DNA of 64,000 bases from Hyaloperonospora brassicae. Its lineage: Eukaryota; Oomycota; Peronosporomycetes; Peronosporales; Peronosporaceae. The stretch's first letter is position 1. Each line of letters starts with the position of its first letter. Below the pieces are notes generated by a model. It did not search any database, was not told where the DNA came from, and saw only the letters and a program-made list of their open reading frames with translations. Location of the stretch: the NCBI GenBank assembly GCA_947650285.1, contig CANTFL010001490.1, positions 434,001 to 498,000 of the forward strand, given 5' to 3'. Shown in pieces: positions 19,641 through 31,107 of the stretch. A program made the position numbers and the translations under genes.

Positions 19641-21306
19641 ATGGCGCAGCAGCTCGTGGCGGCTCACGCGGTGCGGTCTGTCGCGCCCCTCGCGCGCATC
19701 AGCAAACGCTATGCAGAGCTCAAGACGGTACCGCTGCGAAGCTGCAACAACGCGCTGCTCGGGTCGCTCCCGCAGATGCCGTTTACGGGCTTTGAAGTGC
19801 TGTTCTTAGGTACAGGTGCAGGATCGCCATCGGCTCGACGCAATCCAACGAGTGTTTGCGTGCGCTTGGGACGCAGTAACTGGATGTTTGACTGTGGCGA
19901 GGGCAGTCTGCAGCAGATGATCAAGAGCACAATGTGTGTACCGCACACGACGAAGTTCTTCGTGACGCACTTGCACGGCGATCACGTCTACGGCCTGCCA
20001 GGGATTCTCTGTACGCTGGACAACCACAACGCCGAGCACACGGACCCACGGACGAAGATCAAGTGTCCACGACCTGTGGACGTCTATGGACCGCTTGGAC
20101 TGTTTTCGTACTTGAACACGGCCATTTCGACAAGCAGCACGAGACTGACGAACCTCAGGGTCACTGTGCATGAGCTAGTGTGTCCCGGTATGCTGCACAA
20201 GACGACGGCGCATGAGAAATTCATGCGGAATGCACCACAACATCCTGTATGTCTTTTGTTGCGTCGATTGGTGGTGTATCGACTGCGTGGGAGGGCGATG
20301 GCTGAGTTGTGAATGGTGTGGGGGTGGATGTGGTGTTGTAGAGTCTTCAGCGCAGGTGGATTCACGCGGAGTCAGACGGCGACAATTCTGTATGGAACGT
20401 GCTGGATGATGGCAAGTTTACCGTGCAAGCAGCTACACTGAAGCATACGGTTACGAGCTTTGGGTATGCTCTTACTGCGGTATCACTAAAAGCAGGTGCT
20501 AGGGGCTGACACGGCATTGATGCTGTGGATACAACAGTTATGTCGTTGGAGAATACCCGTTTCCTGGAAAGTTGAACACCGATGCGCTGCGTGAGCGAGG
20601 TCTGCCGCCTGGACCGAAGTACCGTATACTTAAGATGGGGGGTAGTGTCGAGCTGCCGAATGGAGAGACTGTTTACGCGTCGGAGGTTGGTGGACAGCCT
20701 TGTCCGACTAAGACGCAACCTACAACTGTGTTGAGCCTTTGCAGTACGACTGACGACGCTGCTACTGCGTTGTAGGTAACTGGACCAACGGCTCGCGGAC
20801 GAAAAGTGGCCATTCTTGGCGATTCAGCCGACTCTTCCAGAATGTTTGATATAGCACAGAACTGTGATGTAAATGATACCAGCGCTTTATCTAGTGATCC
20901 ATATCGTAGAGCTTACTAACCTCACGTGCTGTTGGACACTTCGGGCAGGTATTGGTCCATGAAGCAACGTTGAGTCATAAGATGGTCAAGCAGGTATGTG
21001 CGATGCTAGATGCATAACAAAGGTATCTCGTTTCTCGGATAAATCGCTTTCGTATGTATGATCTTGCAGGCGGTGCATCGTGGACACTCGACGGCTCGCA
21101 TGGCAGGGTATGCGGCTAAGAAGATGAACGCGACCTTACTCGCGTTGACGCATTTTAGTCACCGGTTCCGGCACTGGTCAGACAGCTACTACGCGTTTAC
21201 AACGCTTCATCTGGCGTTGGAGGCCCAAGCATCTTTCGGTCGACGAGCGGTTGTACCTGCATCTGACTTTCTCCGCATTCCTATCCCCCGCCCACCTCAT
21301 GAATAA
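19641..21306 (+). CDS. Ribonuclease Z, short form (tRNase Z, ELAC1-like)
   Basis: Metallo-beta-lactamase-fold endonuclease that removes the 3' trailer of pre-tRNAs. My six-exon model is 19641-20246, 20351-20463, 20538-20685, 20776-20868, 20949-20993 and 21070-21306, phases consistent, 413 residues, the short-form size. Visible motifs are the N-terminal FLGTGAGSPSARRNPTS, the zinc-binding THLHGDHVYGLPG, AILGDSADS, LVHEATLSHKM, and the C-terminal GHSTARMAGYAAKK and LTHFSHRF. The first 55 residues are rich in Arg/Lys/Ala with almost no acids before the beta-lactamase core, which would suit a mitochondrial presequence (inference). The in-frame TAG before exon 4 is read as the end of an intron (GTTGGT...TTGTAG). 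It converges with pyruvate kinase across 174 bp. Confidence 0.92.
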
Positions 21307-21480
21307 CGCATCATAGACGAATGCAGAGGTGTCGTAGACAGCAGCATTGCTGCCGTGTCTCGACTCCGGTCGCTGCTTTCCGCAACACTGACATAGATAT
21401 AGAGGAGGTTCTTAGACATCTATATTGGTACTCGAACGAAAAGGCATGTAATCCCACTAATGAAGCTGAGCGTCGTAGTC

Positions 21481-23676
21481 TCATCTGGCAACCTCAATCA
21501 CCTTGACCACGTTAGCTGACGGCGATACGGAATCATCGAGTCCGTGAACGAGAACAACAACTCCACCGCTCTTTATCAAGCCCGTCTCCTTTGCAAAGGT
21601 GATGGCTCTCGTTGTAAGATATTCTATACCTGTCATAGATTCCACCAGCAGCGCTGTCACTCCTCTGCAGCAACATCATCAAGAGCAACAACGTCAGTCC
21701 ACATCCATCCGCCTTCAGCCTACGATCGATTCCGAACGTACCTCGATACTCCAGCAAGCTGACGCGACGTCAACGTAGAGGATGTGACAGCCAATATGTT
21801 AGCCTTCGGACGATACTTGGCAAGCAGCTTCGTACTGCAACCTGTGTCGGTGATCGAAACGATCAGCTTGGCGTCCATGTCCAACGAGATCTCGACAGCC
21901 GAGCTGGCAACAGATTCGCACAGGGTTCCGTGGCATCGGTTTGCAGCCCGATGCAGGCGGTACACTTCGGCGTAGTCGAGCGCTTGCTCGGCTTCGACAC
22001 AAATCCTGGCCATGGTTTCAACTGCTTCCTTCGGGTACATGCCTTTGGCAGTTTCTGCTGATAACATCATAGCATCGGTGCCATCTAACACGGCGTTTGC
22101 GACATCGGTGCATTCCGCGTTGGAAGGAAGAACTTTCTTTGTCATAGACTGTAACAGTTGTGTAGACGTGACCACGGGCTTCCCAGCGCGGTTGGCTTTG
22201 CTGATTATCACCTTCTGCGCTAAGAACACTCGTTCGGGTGACAGCTCCATTCCGAGATCGCCACGACTTACGTGAATGCCGTCAGCTTCAGTAATGATCT
22301 CGTCGATGTTCTGCAGAGCCTCCAGGCTTTCAATCTTAGCGTGAACACGAATGTGTCGACCCGCTTCGCCAAGGCAGTTTCGTATCGCACGCACGTTTGC
22401 AGCAGAGCGCACAAACGAACCTGAAACTATATCGACGCCATTCGGAATCGCAAAGTTCAGCAGATCGTCTCGATCCTTTTCCGTGATGCCGGGTATCTGA
22501 ATTGCCGCTCCTGCACGTCGGCAACAACGAACAAACAACTTAGCGCAAAGCATACACACAAACATAATGTTGCTGCAACAAGGACAACAACAATAACGTA
22601 CCTGGTAGATTCATGTTCTTCTTCTCCTCTAGAACATAGTCATTGTGCACTCGCACAATGATCGACTCTGGCAAGCATTCGAGGACTGTCATCACGAGTC
22701 CCCCGTCATCGCATAGAATCGTAGAGCCAGCTGATACGGACGTTGGCAGCTGTTTATACGTGCAGGCAATGCAAGCGCTGTCACCTTCCACGCCATAATC
22801 CGTCGTGACCTCTAACGTCTGTCCAGCCTAATCGCCGGCAATACACACAAGCAGCAGCAGCAATCGTCGTTACACACATGCCCCAGCTCTACTTGGCTCC
22901 ACATAGCCACCCAAACCTACACACCTTCAAGTGTACAGGACGATGCCTCTTCAGAAAGCCGCTTCGAATCTCTGGGCCTTTCGTATCCAACAGCACGGCA
23001 CAGTGACGACCCGGTCGTGCCGCCATGGCTGCCCTCAGATTCATCAGACTCTTCAGGTGCACTTGATGGTCTCCATGTGAGAAGTTCAACCTGGCAACAT
23101 CCATCCCGGCATCCAGCAGCTGCCCTAGAAACACGCCCACCCACACCCACACAGACACACAGACACACACAGACACGTCACGCACGATGCGAATGGCGCC
23201 AAAGCATACCGAGGCAGCAATACCATACCCAACATCTCGACCGACCACGACGCCGGTCCAATCGCGCAGATGATCTTTGTCTTGCGCACTTGAGCGGTCG
23301 TTGTCCGGGTGAGAATCTGCTTGAGCTCAATCCCAACGTGGAAGCGCTACGGTACATACCCACACACGTGTGCCGTGTCACATCCACATAGTCGAACGAC
23401 CAGTAGCAGATACAAAGAGAGAGAGAGAGAGAGAAGAGACGGGACACGCACCGCAGGGCCCCGCGCAACGGACGACGAGTCGGACGGACACACGGGCGCG
23501 TACGCGTGTGACAGCGAGCGGAAGCAGCGCCAACTGTCGAGACGCACGGGCGAGAAACCGCTCACTCGGACCTGGTCGTACGCGGACGATGGCGTGCGCA
23601 GGATGTTGTCGTCGTGGGGAGCCGCTCGGTGCGCGTTGTGGCGCCCGTTCGTGCGGTACGACTTGCTGCGTGACGG
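21481..23676 (-). CDS. Pyruvate kinase (5' end uncertain)
   Basis: Catalyses phosphoenolpyruvate plus ADP to pyruvate plus ATP. Exons read as about 23676-23452, 23346-23229, 23124-22925, 22827-22602, 22510-21742 and 21664-21481. Phases agree, with about 498 residues from exon 2 on. Motifs in order: TKIICAIGPASWSVE, LDAGMDVARLNFSHGDH, DTKGPEIRSG, the lid-domain segment VTTDYGVEGD, the active-site VHAKIESLEALQN, SRGDLGMELSPERVFLAQK, and NAVLDGTDAMMLSAETAKG. The usual ATQMLESM reads STQLLQSM, so the Glu of that motif is Gln. The stretch upstream of exon 2 is open and joins in phase, but it has no ATG before an in-frame TGA at 23677-23679. The start must lie in another exon or be non-ATG. An Arg/Ser-rich, acid-poor N-terminus hints at organelle import. 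Confidence 0.9.
23416..23435 (+). repeat. (AG)n microsatellite in the first pyruvate kinase intron
   Basis: Ten AG units on the plus strand, so a CT-rich tract in the transcript between exons at 23452 and 23346. Confidence 0.9.
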
Positions 23677-23933
23677 TCAGTTGGCGTCTGACGCATGCGC
23701 GAAAAAGAAGTGTGCTGACGACTAGAGGAACGCGCAATTGTGCGTGGCCCTTGTGATTTGATACCAGGCGCTGCGTTGTGTGGACTCGCATACTTGATAC
23801 TGTACCCCTTCGATGCTGCATGTCGTGACCCGCGGGTTTTGGACGCCGCGTGCCAAGTGCCCGCAGGACCCGCCTGACCCGCACATAAACAAAACGAGAA
23901 ACCCATGTCGGACGTGCTGTATTCGCGCTCGCA

Positions 23934-25674
23934 ATGAGTGACTCGACAAGAGCAACGGGTGACCAGGACGCGCGTCCACCGTCGACGAAACGATTGGGCG
24001 ACGACCGCACGTGGGACGATACGCTTGTGCACAATGGCGCCAACGCTTCGATCGTAATTGACGATGCGACAGTACGGGAAACGCCGTGGACGCCCAAGAG
24101 TCTCGGACGCGCAAAGACGGCCATTGTTTATAAAGTAACGACTTGTGCCGTGTCGGCAACGAGAGTGCTGCGTGCAGCCACTGACTTGACGTGTGTATGC
24201 GCTGTATGTTGATTTGACACGCTATGGAGCAGCAAACACTGAACGACACGCTGCTCGTATTGGAGCGCGGCTTCTTCTTTACCAGTGGATGGGTGCCGTA
24301 TTTTGTGTCGTTGCAAGAAGACAGCATCCTGATGTTTACCACGCGGGAGCGATGGGAGCAGGGATACAAGCCCGACAAGGTGACGGACGGACGGACGGAG
24401 TGCGGCATGTTGTGGAATGGCGCTAACGTTCTTTGCTGATACGCTTTGCTACTGTTCTTCGATGTAGGTCATTGAGCTGCACGACAGGCTGCTACTTGGA
24501 GAGATGCACGTCGAGGTGGTCGGGCGCTACTCCTCGACAGACGGCACCGATGGCACGTCGCGACTGTTTCATCGCAAGTTGCTGGAGCTCGATCACGTAC
24601 ACGAGGTATCACTTGCACTTGCACGACTGACGTGCGTCTGGTTACAAGAGGCACGTTTGCACGATACTCAGACGCTGCCTTTTGTAATATGTCGTTGCTG
24701 GTGCGTTACAACAGGTACACGAAGAGCATCCACACGGCGTGATCGATTCGACAAGAGCCAGAGTGGACACTCGAGCTGTTGATGGCGCCCGCGCGAGCAC
24801 GCAGTGCATTTTGGAGTTTGGCTCGAAAAGTCAGTGCACATTTGAGCTGTGGACAAAAGCAGTTCGCTACGTCTTGGCCGTTCAACGAGCAATGCAACTG
24901 CATCAACAGCGCAGTGACGAGAGCGAAGAATTTGACGATGGCACCGATGATGACGATAGCACCGAATTTGTCAATGGCCCAAAACAGTGCTGGGTGTCAC
25001 CGGGACAGGATTTGAAGGTGACGCTGCTTCGAAGTGAACTGTGGTGCAGCCGCGTGCTTTCGGGCGAAAAGGAGAAAGCTGCGTCTGAAATCCGGCGGAT
25101 CGTAGCAATGGAGAAGCTGGTGGCTCAAGTGGATCATTCCCAGATGGCTCTGTTGGTCTACGAGAAGGTGAGCCGCGTGCACGAGTTGTTCGCTGCCAAC
25201 AGCAGGCGAGAGATTGAGGGCGTTGATGCACGAGCGGCTCCGCTGTCAGCAGAAGTTCTTCGCTTCTTTCTCGACCATCTCAAACGGAAGTACTCTGTGT
25301 TCTTGATCCTCGCACTGACCTACGGAGTCAAAGACACGGAGATCCGGCAAGCGCACGAGCGCATGTGTCACGAAAACGCGGCCGTCCATGCAGGAGTTGG
25401 CGGCGGCAGTGGTAAGCAGCATCAAAGTGTTGCTTCGTGTGGGTTCCAAGACCCCGAGAGCATCGAGCTGTACGAGAAATACCGTGACGCAGCAGCCAAT
25501 TACCACCGAGTGAATTACGGCGACACAAGTGCTGCCGAGGAAGAAGATGCCATCATGCATCTGCCTGTGATGCTGCAAGTTGCAGTTGTTCGACAAGACG
25601 TCGACGAGTCGAGCGCGATGCTCTCTATCCTGAACACTGTCAAGACGCGTCTGAGGGAGCATTGCTGCAGGTGA
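23934..25674 (+). CDS. PH-domain protein of unknown function
   Basis: Exons 23934-24134, 24233-24379, 24468-24605 and 24715-25674, phases consistent, 481 residues. A split pleckstrin-homology-like domain spans about residues 72-225: LLVLERGFFFTSGWVPYFV, then VIELHDRLLLGEMHVEVVG, then CILEFGSKSQCTFELWTKAVRYVLAVQ, whose Trp sits in the expected C-terminal helix. An acidic Asp/Glu patch follows (about 235-250). The C-terminal 230 residues are helical and unrecognised. There is no signal peptide or membrane segment. A lipid-binding signalling role is inference. Its stop is 15 bp from the stop of the next, opposing gene. Confidence 0.72.
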
Positions 25675-25689
25675 AAAGGCGAGCAGGGG

Positions 25690-26358
25690 CTACGTCGCAC
25701 GGCTGAAGCCTTCCTGTGCCACAGCAGTGTCAATGTGGTCGTGGAGCTGGTACACGAGCTGTCGAAAGCGCCGGTTGTTCACGTAATGCTTCACGAGCAG
25801 AGCCAGTCCAGCACAGTCGTCTTGTTCCTCCGACGTGGTCAAAGGCACTGCCGAGTTTTCCACAAGAGGGTCAATCCCTACCACACAACAACAGCAACAA
25901 CAGCAACAACAGTAACAATATCAGCCAGCCTCCACATGGTCTGCTGCCTGCTCTGTCTCCTCGTACCCCACGTGTCCATCATCAACTCGGCCGCTCGTAG
26001 AGCCTCTTCTCGATCGCGCAGCCGAACGCTACCGCATCAACCAATCACGACCCGTTAGCTTTTATACGGAGGGAACGCAGCAGCAGCAGCAGCCGCAATA
26101 GCAACACTGTTATCCGTTGCTGGTGTACGTCAGGGCATTGCCGTCGTTGAGTGTGTCAGCGCGCAAGAGTCGTCCTCGAACGCGCACGCACTTGATGTCG
26201 TTGTGCGGGATGCAAAGCACAGTGGCAGTTGTAGACGGACTCGCGCGTAGCGTCAGGTAGCGGTCGTCTACAGTCAGCGCAAAGCATCGGCGGAGTGCCT
26301 GAAGGCCCCGACGCGCGCCGCTGTCTCGTCGGTGCCGCACGACTTGCACTTCGAACAT
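25690..26358 (-). CDS. Small PH-like protein of unknown function
   Basis: Three exons join in phase: 26358-26129 (or from an earlier ATG at 26403), 26028-25967 and 25877-25690, giving 159 (or 174) residues. The reading MFEVQVVRHRR ... CFALTVDDRYLTLR ... LTVRLRDREEALRAAELMMDTWG has the strand-rich body and closing helix with Trp seen in PH-like folds. I recognise no specific family. A CAA/GTT repeat fills the second intron. The gene ends tail-to-tail 15 bp from the PH gene on the other strand, so the two transcripts probably overlap. Confidence 0.6.
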
Positions 26359-26468
26359 GGCAATGCGGGCAACTTCAACTTCAAGACGGCAGGCAATGCG
26401 CACTGAGTTGCACCGGGTTCAGCCGCTGACCATCACTCTCATGTTGAAGTCAGTGCGGGTACACGCAG

Positions 26469-28109
26469 AATCTTTTGGGATACCAAGAGAACGAATGGCG
26501 TTGGGCGAGAGAGTGGCTGTTCTTTGTGCACATGCAATCACAGGTCACGCTGAAACATAAACGGGACGTATGCCACGCGCTCACTGGATTGTCGCCATTG
26601 CTGGGAGTGGGAGTGGGAAGGCGACGGTCAGCAGCTGCAGCTTTTTGGCCAAACGATCAGTGGTGGACTCGTTTCTGGCATCATTTGTTCGAAAAGATCC
26701 TGGACTTACCGCAGTCTCGTAAACAGGAACAACTCGGCACCTGCGTAGGGTCAGCAGGCGTGGAGGACCGCGAGAGTGCCTCGGGGTCCTGTTGGACCCC
26801 TTTGTATCACATACCGCCGGTCTGCCTTCATCGAATGGTGCCCCGGCTTTTACTGGCGACGCCGAAGGGCGACGCAATTCGTTAGTGGACGGAAGGTGAT
26901 ATCCGAACTTCTCCGCAGCTACTTGCTTTCTGTATGCCTGTCCGTGTGTTCACCTGGAAGTCACACACAGACTCGTACGCAACAGTGACCGTCGACGAAC
27001 AGCGCGATTGTGCATATGCTCGACGCTTTCGGGCCAGCAAAGTCTCGAACGCCCGGCACTATTTCATGAGTCGGTATTGCTAGCAATAGCTAAACTTGCA
27101 GCAGAGTTCGCAGTTGTATCGACGCAAAAGGACATATTGTCGTGTGATTTGAATAACGGCCAGGTACGGTGCTGTTGCACTAGAAGTGACGTCCCTTTGA
27201 GCGCGTCCGTTACAAACACTCGTCGAGAAGCATATAGTAGTAGCAGGAAAGCTGACGGTGGCTGATCAATACAGTCTGTACCTCCACATGTCGCTCGTGT
27301 CGTTACGTTGGTCCACTTGCAATGACAGTAAATGACACTTGTCATACGTGGCTGTCGATAAAGGGCAGACGATGGATCGCGTCATCATAAAGCTAGAGAA
27401 ACTAGAGAAGACTCTTGGTTTGGCTTCTGTCGCGCTGCTAGGAGTTTGACAGATGCGGGGCAGTCGTTTCGTCCACGAACGACAAACGCTACAAATTAGA
27501 GGGACCAAAGAGTCTGGTGCCACGAGAGTTCGATGAGCAGAGACTGACCGTGTTGGCCGGGTATGCTCGTTTACGGGGTCGCAAGCACAATAACAACATC
27601 GTATCGTTTTCTTGTTATACTGTCTGTACGCCTTATTTGTTTATTGCCTACTCCAAACTGAATCCAGTTCACTGGGCTGGATCACTTGTATCAATGGAAA
27701 GCTCCAAAGTTTGCTCCTCTGCCCATACTTACACCTCAGCGGCCATAGAAAGAGGTCGGTGGATGCCCAATATGATGATGACCTACTGGATGTAAACACT
27801 AAGCAGAGGACTCTCGTATCGGAAAGACAGCTGTACTATCCCAAGATCGTAGATTGTAGTTCCGATAAAGTCGCTTGGGATGGAGTCAACGGTCAGGCGT
27901 CAGTGCTGGCTGGACCAACAGAATCAATGGTCCTGCCAGGACAAACTGCGGAAACGGCGCCAAACGACTTGAACGACATCGAGCAACACGTTATGCAAGC
28001 AGCTACAGCAAACACGTTGCTCTTCGCTTCTGGCCACCCAATGCACGAGCAAAGAGAGAGATCTGCTCGCGTGAGACCACCTCTGTCGAACGGTCAACAC
28101 AACAACTGA
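26469..28109 (+). CDS. Uncharacterised multi-exon gene (partial model)
   Basis: I do not recognise this gene and no start is clear. Protein-like exons with good splice sites are visible. The first runs from 26469 (GYQENEWRWAREWLFFVHMQ, continuing to FWPNDQWWTRFWHHLFEKIL). Further exons are 27038-27163 (ERPALFHESVLLAIAKLAAE), 27252-27296 (LTVADQYSLYLHMS), 27442-27560 (EFDRCGAVVSSTNDKRYK) and 27668-28109 (KRSVDAQYDDDLLDVNTKQR). The last joins in phase and ends in TGA. A further protein-like exon at about 28434-28599 (PAAISWQPAGVRKHV, terminal stop) may be an alternative end. At 27668 another frame (FTGLDHLYQWKAPKFAPLP) looks more natural but is out of phase with the best donor. Either the model is wrong there or the gene carries a frameshift. 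Confidence 0.35.
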
Positions 28110-28650
28110 GCGTGCTGAAGTATGTGATTGGGGCGTGTGTGACGCAGGCAGGAAAGACTGAATCGCTGTGTATGAGCTTTTTGATCATCGATGGTCACAC
28201 ACCCGGCGTTCCAATCGATCGCCAATCACGACGTTCTTGGGATACAGACCTTTTTCATATGCACCAGAATGAACGATACGTGCTGTCAGGAAGAGCTGCA
28301 CCTTCACTAGATCACATGTGCCTATTGATGCGAAAACAACACGCAACTAAGTGTGTGAACGACCACATCGTCAGCGCTTCTGAGCATACGTCGGTCTATC
28401 GTTGTAAACTCATGGGACGTTACTTTCTCTAGCATTCCCGCAGCGATATCATGGCAGCCAGCGGGCGTCCGCAAGCATGTTTGCCCCTCAGGCGGCATAG
28501 CCATACTGCATCCTGAACATGTGCCACCTCCCTGCATATCTAAACCGCTCCAAGACTTACTTGCGAGTAGCACTTTCAACACGGGCATTCAAAAATAATT
28601 TATCTTGTAAATGTTCTACGTGCATATGCTGGTGTAACAACGGCGAGGGC

Positions 28651-31107
28651 TCAAGCTTCGCCTGCCAAACTATGCAGTTGGACACTGCGGCGACCCGTAA
28701 ACGCAGCATCAAGCATCTCGTCCTCATCCACGAGAAACGAGTTCGTCGTGTCGCTCACGTAGCTGAACTTGCCGAACGAGTCGTAGTCCATTTCCGATCT
28801 CGCTCGGCGGTTGCGATTCCGAGGAGTCTTCCATGGAAACAGGATGCTGAAGATATTGCCCGGCGATGCCGTCTTCGACGCTAAATACTTGTCAAAGTTG
28901 ATGTCCGGGCTTTTCATGCGCTCTTCCTCCATCGACAAGGGCGCTGGGACCCACGGAGGCGTGATCTTCTTGCGCAACACCATGTCCCATCGAATGTCCT
29001 TGAAAAACGGGTGCGTGAGAATATCGCTCGTCTGGCAGGCACCCAGGCGTTTGTGCGGGTCCTTCTCCAGCAACCCGAGAATGAGGCTGCGGGCATCCGA
29101 ATGGAGACTGCACTTGGACGGGAATTTCACAGACTCCTTCTCAATGAGCTTGTAAAGCACTGACACGTTCAGGTGATGGAACGGTCGTTTTGCTAGCAAC
29201 ATCTCATACAACAAGATGCCCAGGCACCACCAATCGACGGCCTTGCCATAGTCGCGCGAGCGCTTTGGCTTCAACAGCTCCGGGGCAGTGTAGGCCGGGG
29301 AACCCGCCATTGTGCGCGCGCCCGACAACTGGTTGACGTTCGTCTTCGACAGACCAAAGTCAACCAGCGCGACGTTGCCATCAACGTCAAGCATAATATT
29401 GTCCGGCTTGAGGTCGCGGTACACAATGTCGCACGCGTGCAAGTGCGACAGCGACAGCACAATCTGCGCAGCGTAGAACTTGACACGGTCCAGGTCCAGC
29501 GCAATCTTTACTCGGTGCTCTTTGTTGCTCGAGAAGCGATTCATGTGCGTATACAGACTGCCACCGGGGTAGTAGTCCATGCCCAAGAACACACGCGATT
29601 GACTCTGGAACGAAAAGCGCAGCGGCGCGATGAATGGATGATGCACGTCGCGCAAGATGCGCATCTCTGTCTTCGTACGCAGCTTATCGTAGTTCGACAT
29701 CGAGCTCTTTTCCAGAATCTTCACAGCAAAGATCTCGCCCGTGTTTTTGCGCTCAGCCAGTACCACCGTCCCAAACGTTCCCTTGCCGAGCACGCGATTC
29801 ACGTGGAAATGCTGGATCGACAACGACAAGACCCGCTTCGATGTCGACGCCTGGAACGCGCGCTCGGCCTTGGCAGCCTTCCGTTCCGTGTCCGACATCT
29901 GAAATGCAGCAATGTCCACTTCGATTTGCATCTGCAGACCCAGTACGCGGCCACCTGGGCTCAACTGGATCTCGTCGCGCGTGGTGAACGTAAACTCGCG
30001 CTGGAGCGACTTGTTCCAGATCGTGCCCGCTGCCAGCACGTGCAGCACGTTTGGCTGCTTCGTCGTCATGTACCGTGACACAACAAATCGCTTAAACAGC
30101 ACAAACCGTGAGAACCCCAGCACCACGTCCACAAGTCCTTCGCGGCCGAAAAACTTGGTCGACGGGAGAAACTCGCACGGATACGTGACCGAGACAATCA
30201 TCTCGGGCGAGCAGATGGGAAACAGCGAAAGGAGGTTCGCGGCCGAGTCGTCGCCGCCTGTTTGCTCCATAAACTGCGTCGTCCACATCGAGTAAAACTG
30301 CTTTACAGTCGCCAAGTTGCGCGCTTTCCAGTCACCCGACGACCGCACGGTTTGCGACGCGAGACTGCCCGTTGTCGAGCCGCACGGAAGTGGCCCACTG
30401 GCGGCTGGATTCCACTGACTCGTGCGGCCGCTTGGGCCGTCGGAGTCCCGGCCGTTCGACATGCCGCTAAAGCTCTGGCCGGGCTTGGGGCACTGGGCGT
30501 GCTGCACCGCCTGGAGCAGCATCTTGACCCAAATCTCGCACTCCATGCTCGAGCGCGTGTACATGGCAAAGACCTTGTTAATGGTCGTGGTAATGAGCAC
30601 ACCGTTCGAGCGGTTCGGGTCGCGCGTCGCGCCTGTGACCGTCACGCGGCCGCGAAACTTCTCCGTGTCGACTTTGGCCACGTCTTTGCTCACGTAGTAG
30701 CTGAACGTCGTGCCCGAGAGCACTGCGTAGCGGTAGCGCCACGAGCGCACGACATGGCCCTGTTTCCAAATGTACCCCTCCCAGTCCGTCTCAAACAGGT
30801 CTTCGAACGCGCTGCTCAGGTCCGGCGACACGCTCAGTCGCGTGCGCGTTGTGGGCGCAGCGCTGCCGGCGCCACTGCGCTCCGTGGCCGACGACGTGCT
30901 CACGGAGCCGTCGCCGGCATAGTCGTCGCCCCCCTCGTGGCCGTAGACGGTCGTGCTGGGCCGCAGGCTGTACGACTGCACGCGCTTGTCGTAGCGCATG
31001 GACGGGCCGCGACTCGAGCCCAGGAGGAGCACACTCGAGCGCTCGCGGAGGACCATCGCGTCTGCGTCTTCGGCCGACAGGAGAGTGATGCGCTGGCGAT
31101 GATGCAT
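28651..31107 (-). CDS. Intronless PH / NTF2-like / AGC-family protein kinase
   Basis: An 818-residue Ser/Thr kinase. Numbered from the ATG at 31107, a PH domain spans about 108-205 (EGYIWKQGHVVRSWRYRYAV ... CEIWVKMLLQAVQ). A region at about 260-400 looks like an NTF2/SnoaL-type fold. The kinase domain starts near 434: glycine loop GKGTFGTVV, FAVKILEK, YRDLKPDN, DFGLSKT, activation segment GARTMAGSPAYTAPELL. The AGC C-tail ends with a FGKFSY hydrophobic motif, so phosphorylation on the activation loop and hydrophobic motif is expected from the family. The frame stays open upstream to an ATG at 31341, but those 78 residues are low-quality and overlap a G-rich flank. The nearer start is preferred. 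Confidence 0.92.
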   Translation of the reverse strand: MHHRQRITLLSAEDADAMVLRERSSVLLLGSSRGPSMRYDKRVQSYSLRPSTTVYGHEGGDDYAGDGSVSTSSATERSGAGSAAPTTRTRLSVSPDLSSAFEDLFETDWEGYIWKQGHVVRSWRYRYAVLSGTTFSYYVSKDVAKVDTEKFRGRVTVTGATRDPNRSNGVLITTTINKVFAMYTRSSMECEIWVKMLLQAVQHAQCPKPGQSFSGMSNGRDSDGPSGRTSQWNPAASGPLPCGSTTGSLASQTVRSSGDWKARNLATVKQFYSMWTTQFMEQTGGDDSAANLLSLFPICSPEMIVSVTYPCEFLPSTKFFGREGLVDVVLGFSRFVLFKRFVVSRYMTTKQPNVLHVLAAGTIWNKSLQREFTFTTRDEIQLSPGGRVLGLQMQIEVDIAAFQMSDTERKAAKAERAFQASTSKRVLSLSIQHFHVNRVLGKGTFGTVVLAERKNTGEIFAVKILEKSSMSNYDKLRTKTEMRILRDVHHPFIAPLRFSFQSQSRVFLGMDYYPGGSLYTHMNRFSSNKEHRVKIALDLDRVKFYAAQIVLSLSHLHACDIVYRDLKPDNIMLDVDGNVALVDFGLSKTNVNQLSGARTMAGSPAYTAPELLKPKRSRDYGKAVDWWCLGILLYEMLLAKRPFHHLNVSVLYKLIEKESVKFPSKCSLHSDARSLILGLLEKDPHKRLGACQTSDILTHPFFKDIRWDMVLRKKITPPWVPAPLSMEEERMKSPDINFDKYLASKTASPGNIFSILFPWKTPRNRNRRARSEMDYDSFGKFSYVSDTTNSFLVDEDEMLDAAFTGRRSVQLHSLAGEA

